Positions 58,437 to 64,000 of a stretch of 64,000 nt of DNA are shown here, piece by piece (position 1 is the stretch's first letter; each line of letters starts with the position of its first letter). The DNA is from Takakia lepidozioides. Taxonomy: Eukaryota > Streptophyta > Takakiopsida > Takakiales > Takakiaceae. Under the pieces are notes generated by a model. That model was not told the DNA's origin. It did no database searches and saw only the letters and a list, made by a program, of their open reading frames with translations. The stretch is from positions 2,232,001 through 2,296,000 of the forward strand of contig CM060734.1 in assembly GCA_030704615.1 (NCBI GenBank). Reading direction: 5' to 3'. Made by a program: the position numbers and the translations under genes.

Positions 58437-61400
58437 TCAATGTTGTGGTATAGGAGATCCCTGTCGTCTTTTGTCCGCCATGGCTAATTCATATTCCTCA
58501 GCCATGTCAAAATTGCCCTCCACTGAACCAGTAGTATCAGAATCATCTTCCCCCCTGAGGTGTTTCGGTGGCCGAACCTTAAGTGGCTTCTCAGGAATCC
58601 TGCGTGGCATACAGTGTTGGCCCACCATGTCTGGAAGCTTAAACTGTACTACTTGCATTAATCTCTTGCAAGCGAAATGAGTGTACTCCCTGAATTCCTT
58701 GTCTGTATAGGTGAGAGGTGTGCCAATGACTTTGGAACAGTGTAAGTATTTCCAGGCTTCATGTCCCTTATAAAAAATATCATCAGGGCCCAATTTTTCT
58801 TTGGTCAAGTTGGTCCAAGCCAAATTAAACCATGAACGAAGTTGGGAATCCTTCTGCAACATGACTTTTGCATCATATAGATACATATGAGGTGGAACTG
58901 AGGGTAAGACCCAATGATCCCCAGTAGAATAACTCAAAAATCTTGACTGCATCTTCTGCTGCTCAATGTGATAACGTGCAATGAAACAAGCAACATAGTA
59001 TAATCCACAGCCCATGACCGTTAGATACCTCCTTGGTCTTGGTGTAGATGTACCCATGAACAACCTGGAAGGCAATTAATTCCTTCAGCATGGTGCCTGC
59101 CTCAGACCAGTACCTTGCGAAATGATGATCCTCAATGGGTCGATTGTTCGGAAGAACCTTAGTCCGAGTTGCCACTGGCAACCAAATGCGCATGATCTGG
59201 TAATAATGTGCCAAAGACTGTGGAGAACTGAATTCCTTCCAAGCCAAATCCATCACAATGGGAATTTGGTTGAAGGGCATTATCATAGCCCGATTGTACT
59301 CAAGTGCAGCAGGAGTCCTAGGTGGGTTAAAAGCAGCATCCCCCCAAACCTCAGATTGTTGCATTGCCATAGTACCAACAGTGTCAGTCACCTACACAGC
59401 CACCTGCTGTGGGGGCTGTGATATTGCCACCACTGACCCTCCTATTGTTGGCAACTCCTGCACCTCCTGTGATGAAGACTGAAAAATCAGAGTCCTGGCA
59501 TGCAAATAAGTAGCCACCAGCTCTTTCTCAGGAACAAAAACTCTTTTATCAATGTTGGAGCTCAAGTCATCGACCTGAGTCTGCAGCCCTTCCACATCAT
59601 CATGTAATTCAACTATTCTACTATAGACAATGTCTATAGTGGTTGTGGCAATGTTCTGCATCTGCAACCTGAGATCATTCATCTCCCCCTGGGTGAACTT
59701 TCTTGGTGCCTTCCCTTCCACCGGCCCTTGTGTTAACCATACTTGCATAAGCTGATTATCCACCAAGTCCTGTGTAGCACCCCTGAGAGCCTGCTCATCC
59801 TTGAGTCTGTACATATCTAACTGCTGCTGTAAAGCCTCCATGCGCTTCGCATGAGGTTCAACCAGGGCTGCATAGGCAACAATCAGATTATTGGCTTCTT
59901 TCCAAGCCTTGTTAGCCACAGAGAGTTCATTCTTTTGGCCCGTGAGTGTTTGCTGCAACTCCAGGATGTACCTTTCCTTCTCAGCCTCAATCCGACTGTA
60001 TTATTGGAAGGTATCCTCATTGCGACAAATAATAGCTTTCAAATCAGCAATGAGTTTCCCTTGCTCCACTGTCTCAGCCTCCACCATCATACACCTCTCG
60101 GCTTGTCTGTTAACTTCTGATGTAGTTTGCTGCAGAGCAGTTGTTAGTGTGGCACATTGGATGGTCATATTCTGATGAACTGCCTCCAACTTTGTATGAA
60201 GCACCTTCACTTCCTGCAATTTTCCCTCATGCTTCACGTGCAACTGGTATAGCTGTTGCTTATGTAATTCATGCAACTTCTCCTGCTCCAGACCCGCTTC
60301 AATCATATTCCCCTTTGTTAGCTGCAGGGCAGCCTTCGTGTCCTCCAACTCTTTCTACAACTTGAGGTTGGCCTCCACATCCACTCAGTGGCAATTCTAG
60401 CCTCAGACTCCTGCTTGAGTTCCTCCCTCAAAGCTGCCAATTGCGTGGAAGGAACATGGGATTTCACATAAGTGCCCAACAGGTTGAGAGTCCTACTGAT
60501 GGAACTCATAAGCATGGCCTGCTGTGGGTCTTCATGAGGAACTTGTTGGTGGTCCCCCCTGACTCTCCACAGTGTGATGTTTCACTAACCATTCAGGCCA
60601 TGATCCCACAAGATCCGCTTCCTGAACGACCTCATGCTCCACAAGTGCTGTAGTGCCCTTAAATTCTACACCTGGAACCTCCTCCACAGGTTCGGGCATC
60701 ACATGCACAGCAGGGATTCCCTTGGTCAAGCTCTGCATCTTTGGTACTACTGGTTCCCTGACCAAGCCAAAGTTTTCATAAAGAAGGTCACCCTTCTCAA
60801 TTTCTGCCACTACCTGCTCTGTAGTGGGGATGTCCAACCCTTCTCCTTCCACAGCAATAGGCTCAAGTGTAACACCATGTACTAACTGAGTGACCCCCGG
60901 AACAACTGAGTCAACTGGTTGTGGTGGCTGTGGTACTGAGGTAACTTCTTCCTCCCTCTCCAAAGGCCGTGCTTCCAGCAATAACAGCCCCCTGTGCTGC
61001 TGCTCCTCATCCTGCACAAGCGCTATGGAAACATCATCTTGTGGTTTCCTTGTAGCTAGTGGATCTACCACTATGGTCATATCCCGCTTCTGCCTCTTGG
61101 ACTGGTGCTGCCCCTCCAATCCCCCTTCACCATGTGAAGAGCCCTGCTCCTCAATTGCAGTGGTTGCTGTCTCAAACACTCCCATCTCCTTGCGTTCACG
61201 CGCATCAAGCAAACAAGAGTCAAGAATAATTTGAGCAATTATTGGGCCAGACACAATGATCGGAGACTTAGCAGCAATGCCTTGTAACCACTTTATCTCT
61301 TCCACCAGACCATTGTACATCAACTCTGCCCAAGCTACATCCTCTCCCCTCAAGGCTTTCAGTATCTCCTCCGTGAATGATCTGCTAAGGTACTATTGGT

Positions 61401-62172
61401 TCTGCTTCATGGCAAACAGAACGTTTAGTATTTGGCCAACTTCCCTTAACCCTGGGTACTCGGCCTTGGTGTAGGTGTATCCTTGAGTCTTAAAGAAACT
61501 CGCTTCTTGGAACAAATTCCCTATTTGCAATCTTTCCCTGTGTTCATCCACAGTCACATGCCCAGATGGCAATTCAAACAGTTGCTGCAAGTACTGGGGA
61601 GTAATATCTATATCTACTCCCCTCACCCGTGTAACTCCTGTCTGGGGCTCAAAGTTTTGAATGAATTGAATCATGTACTTCCGATGATGCAAGGACCATT
61701 CCTTGCGTAACAGCCCTTCCAATCGCAACTCCTTCAGCAGCTGCACTGCCTGTGGTGTAGCAATTATTTGCTTCTACAGAATCGTGGTGCTCTTCACCCT
61801 GATATCCTCCATTCCCCGAATTCTCTTCATCCCAGACAAACATGAAGGCCTTGTTTGGAATAGCTGTAGGAAAGCTTGCAGGGCATAGAGCATAAAGGTA
61901 TGATTGGCACAAAAAGGAACGGGTAAGTGCGTGTAAGCCTGTGGGGTTTGCAGATAGTGGGTGAGAGAGAATGTCCTTTCAACCCGTCCGTCCTTGCGCC
62001 ACTGCATGAGAAGTAAAGCTAGCGTGTAGTCTGTAATATCTGCCATAGCTACAAAGCTATAGCTTTGATTGCCCCTCCCGTCGAGACGCTGGTTATTCGG
62101 AGCCACCCCGAGTCTTCCGCTCATAACTCTTCTAATTTCTTGTTTTTGTTTCTTGGAGGGAACCACCTGCAT
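58437..62172 (-). pseudogene. Long extra ORF downstream of integrase, unknown function, decayed
   Basis: About 1,240 codons, almost all in one frame. It is interrupted by in-frame stops near 61,774, 61,393, 60,532, 60,357, 60,001 and 59,392 and by frame changes near 60,520, 60,380 and 59,050. Segments: basic N-terminus (VPSKKQKQEIRRVMSGR), a block with RVRGVDIDITPQYLQQLFEL (61.6), an acidic, proline-rich part (61.35-60.53), long coiled coils (60.5-59.4, for example HKQQLYQLHVKHEGKLQEVK and LRLQMQNIATTTIDIVYSRI), and a C-terminal block with FNLAWTNLTKEKLGPDDIFY and CKRLMQVVQFKLPDMVGQHC (58.8-58.5). The VRG...LP phrase faintly recalls plant retroelement/transposon-associated domains. No membrane segment or envelope hallmark is visible. 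Function unknown. Confidence 0.7.
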
Positions 62173-62238
62173 GAAATTCTCCCTCCTAATTGGCTACTAC
62201 CTCCTCGGGTAACTTCTAAATTCTACCCCCATCAGTGG

Positions 62239-62280
62239 ACATTCCCACCTGGAATGTCCACTAGGACAGCACATATAGCA
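62239..62280 (-). other. CCHC zinc-knuckle motif
   Basis: CYMCCPSGHSRWEC fits CX2CX4HX4C, the nucleic-acid-binding knuckle normally found in retroelement nucleocapsid. Confidence 0.65.
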
Positions 62281-62595
62281 AAGGTCCCCCTTTACTGTAC
62301 GTGTAATGGGTTCCGTTACCTGTTTCCTGGATGCATTAATGGGCCCGCAATTAATTTCGGTTGCTGTACTGGGTAGGTACTTCGACGGCCTAGTTTGTCT
62401 TTTTGCATGATGACACCCGCTATTGCAGTTCATGCAATGCGGAGCGCTTTGCCCCTTAGGCCACGTGTTCAAATTCAAACACTCTTCCGTCGCCCTCTGT
62501 CCGCGTGGTTTTTTCTCCGAGTTTGACTCCCAAGCTGACCTTACACTTACCGGCCACTTTTCTGACGTTAACCCGTGTCCACCTGTCACTGATCC

Positions 62596-62745
62596 TATGG
62601 ACTGTGCAACCCGCGTGGGCTGTGTTGGGCTGGGACAGACTGTGGCAAACTGTGGTGGGTTGTGATAGGCTGTGTGATGCTGTGATGGGCTGTGATAGGC
62701 TGTGTCACACTGTGGTGGGCTGTGATGACTGTGTGAACACCCGTG
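62596..62745. repeat. Minisatellite, second block
   Basis: GGCTGTG(A/T)xx units of the same kind as 57,915-58,130, here inside the open frame behind integrase. The two blocks bracket the extra ORF. Confidence 0.85.
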
Positions 62746-63214
62746 TTCTACGCTCAGGCCATACACATTTAGCTTTACGACAAGTGTCTCATGCTCCGTT
62801 GGTATTACCGGTGTAGTCCGTGACTGCTTCTGTGTTTCAATATGCAAATCATGCTGCAATGGTTTATCATAGATACCACTGTATCCCTTCAACTTATTGG
62901 CATTAACTCTTCCAAGCATCTCTTTGTTAATGGTTTGTAACATGGCTGTGTTGTTATCATACATCTTCTGTATGACATAAGGTCCTTTCCATGGTGACTT
63001 AAGCTTAGAAGCTTTAATCTTTCCCTTCTTCTGCAACCACAGAACCAAATCACCTGTCTTAAAAGTTTTCAATTTACCTTCATCAAATTGATCATTCCTC
63101 TTCATCTGAATTCTAGTCATGTTATTTGCTGCATCAGCACGTACTTCTTCCACATGGTATAATTCATGTTTCCTGACTTTAATTGAATCCTCCAATTCCA
63201 TTCTCCTTCCCCAT

Positions 63215-63948
63215 TCAGTTCTCATGGTAGGTAACAAGAATTTCACTGGAAGTAAAGCTTAATTTGAATGGTGTATACTTAGTGGTGACTTTATATGAAG
63301 TCATGTATGACCACAGAGCTGTCAGCAGCTTTGTATCCCAATCCGTTCTGTTTGCGTTGATTATCTTAGCCAAAATAGTGCATAGTATTTTGTTGGTGGC
63401 CTCTGCCTGCCCATTACCCTGTGGGTAATAGGTTGTACTCTTCCTGTGCACAATCATGAACTCTTTAGTCAATAATTCTATGGTCTCAATAATGAAGTGA
63501 CTTCCCTGGTCACTGATAAATTCCAGAGGACGGCCAAATCTTGTAAGTATGTTCTCATACAGGAACCTTGCTGTAGACTTAGCTGTGTTGTCCCTCAGAG
63601 CCTTGGCTTCCACCCATTTTGTAGTATAATCAGTGGCTGTGATTATATACTTGTTATGTGTATTTCTGGCTAGTGGGTTTATTGGTCCAACAAAGTCTAG
63701 TCCCCATTTCTGAAATGGTTCAGTAGGCATCGTCAGATGCAAAGCCATCTTTCCAGATCTTTGCGAAGGTCCTAGCCTCTGACACTCATCACAACTTTTG
63801 CAATACTTGTGCACATCTTTGAACAGAGTAGGCCACCAGTAACCTGCAAGTAGTATTTTTCTGCTGGTAGTATCCTCTCCAAAATGTCCTCTAGCCACTC
63901 CTTTATGAACTTCTTCCAAAACTTTTATTTACTTCATGGTGGTACAAG
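63215..63948 (-). pseudogene. pol: Integrase zinc-binding and catalytic core
   Basis: A 234-codon frame. The zinc region is HKGVARGHFGEDTTSRKILL and YCKSCDECQRLG (HHCC). The core has FQKWGLDFVGPINPLARN, ITATDYTTKWVEA (Asp), FISDQGSHF (Asp) and YYPQGNGQAEATNKIL (Glu), so the catalytic triad is complete. One frame change near 63,240 separates it from the C-terminal domain. A TAA near 63,930 precedes it in frame, so the frame start is not the protein start. Confidence 0.92.
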
Positions 63949-64000
63949 CATCATTTAAGAACTCCATCAGGTCCTAGCTTATACAATCTGCCACCTATCA

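Larger units (their letters stand above)
62197..63246 (-). pseudogene. pol: Integrase C-terminal domain with zinc-knuckle extension
   Basis: A 349-codon open frame. Residues 1-100 are the integrase C-terminal domain (FDEGKLKTFKTGDLVLWLQK, LKSPWKGPYVIQKMYDN, the GPY/F-type motif). After about residue 150 comes low-complexity sequence translated from the minisatellite (HHSPPQCDTAYHSPSQ), then a basic linker, and near the end CYMCCPSGHSRWEC (62280-62239), a CX2CX4HX4C zinc knuckle. A knuckle behind integrase is unusual. The tail may come from recombination within the element. Confidence 0.75.
57435..64000 (-). mobile_element. Ty3/gypsy element with long extra 3' ORF (3' half)
   Basis: Minus strand, running in from the right edge. 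The order is integrase (63.95-62.8), a C-terminal extension with a CCHC knuckle (to 62,197), a decayed ~3.7-kb extra coding region (62,172-58,437), a polypurine tract (58256-58241) and a candidate 3' LTR (58239-57435). Integrase wording (FQKWGLDFVGPI) is close to element 3 and suggests the Athila/Tat group, whose members often carry an additional ORF. The 5' half is outside the window. Confidence 0.8.

Noticed and set aside
60890-61234. Plus-strand frames opposite the extra ORF (Cys/Ser-rich)
   Set aside because: The minus strand carries the coherent coding frame across the whole 3.7 kb. These are antisense shadows.

Overview
The window is nuclear DNA of a streptophyte plant. The evidence is a multi-exon CDC48/p97 AAA-ATPase gene of plant type at the left edge, a small ORGAN SIZE RELATED (ARGOS-like) reading frame at 10.1 kb, GT-AG introns, and a dense load of plant-type transposable elements (chromovirus and Athila/Tat-like Ty3/gypsy elements, a CACTA transposon, a plant LINE). 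The species cannot be fixed from the sequence. Introns of 195-600 bp and repeat-dominated intergenic DNA argue against a very compact genome. Bacterial features (operons, Shine-Dalgarno sites, CRISPR) are absent.

Layout. 0.2-4.1 kb: seven 3' exons of CDC48, plus strand. 4.1-9.0 kb: non-coding repeats ending in a 2 kb fold-back element with ~0.6 kb inverted arms. 10.1 kb: OSR-like small membrane protein. 10.8-12.0 kb: dispersed repeats with poly(T/A) tracts. 12,028-18,956: a full-length Ty3/gypsy chromovirus (element 1) with both LTRs, a perfect 5-bp target duplication (TTCCT), PBS, gag, protease, RT, RNase H, integrase and C-terminal chromodomain, broken by stops and frameshifts. 19-21 kb: direct repeats. 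20.9-26.1 kb: fragments of an unassigned element family carrying a chromodomain-like region and an RNase H domain, beside an array of 24-bp palindromes. 26.4-31.1 kb: a second chromovirus copy (element 2, minus strand), truncated at its 3' end and containing an internal inversion, a tandem duplication and a ~750-bp insertion. It lies inside the integrase of a third gypsy element (element 3, 31.1-34.3 kb, minus). 34.5-38.8 kb: degraded CACTA transposase gene (Transposase_21, DUF4218, DUF4216), minus. 39-46 kb: non-coding repeats. 46.2-49.85 kb: internally deleted LINE, minus. 49.85-50.96 kb: RNase H fragment. 52-53.5 kb: open but unidentified sequence. 53.5-55.5 kb: a gypsy Gag and an orphan 208-codon frame, minus. 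57.4-64 kb: 3' half of a gypsy element (minus) with integrase, then a ~3.7 kb extra coding region of unknown function, a polypurine tract and a candidate 3' LTR.

Only CDC48 and the OSR-like frame look like functional host genes. The rest is a nested archive of transposons. The observations most worth following are the long extra ORF downstream of integrase in the last element, the chromodomain/RNase H element with its palindrome array, the rearrangements in element 2, and a premature TAG in reverse transcriptase shared by two chromovirus copies.
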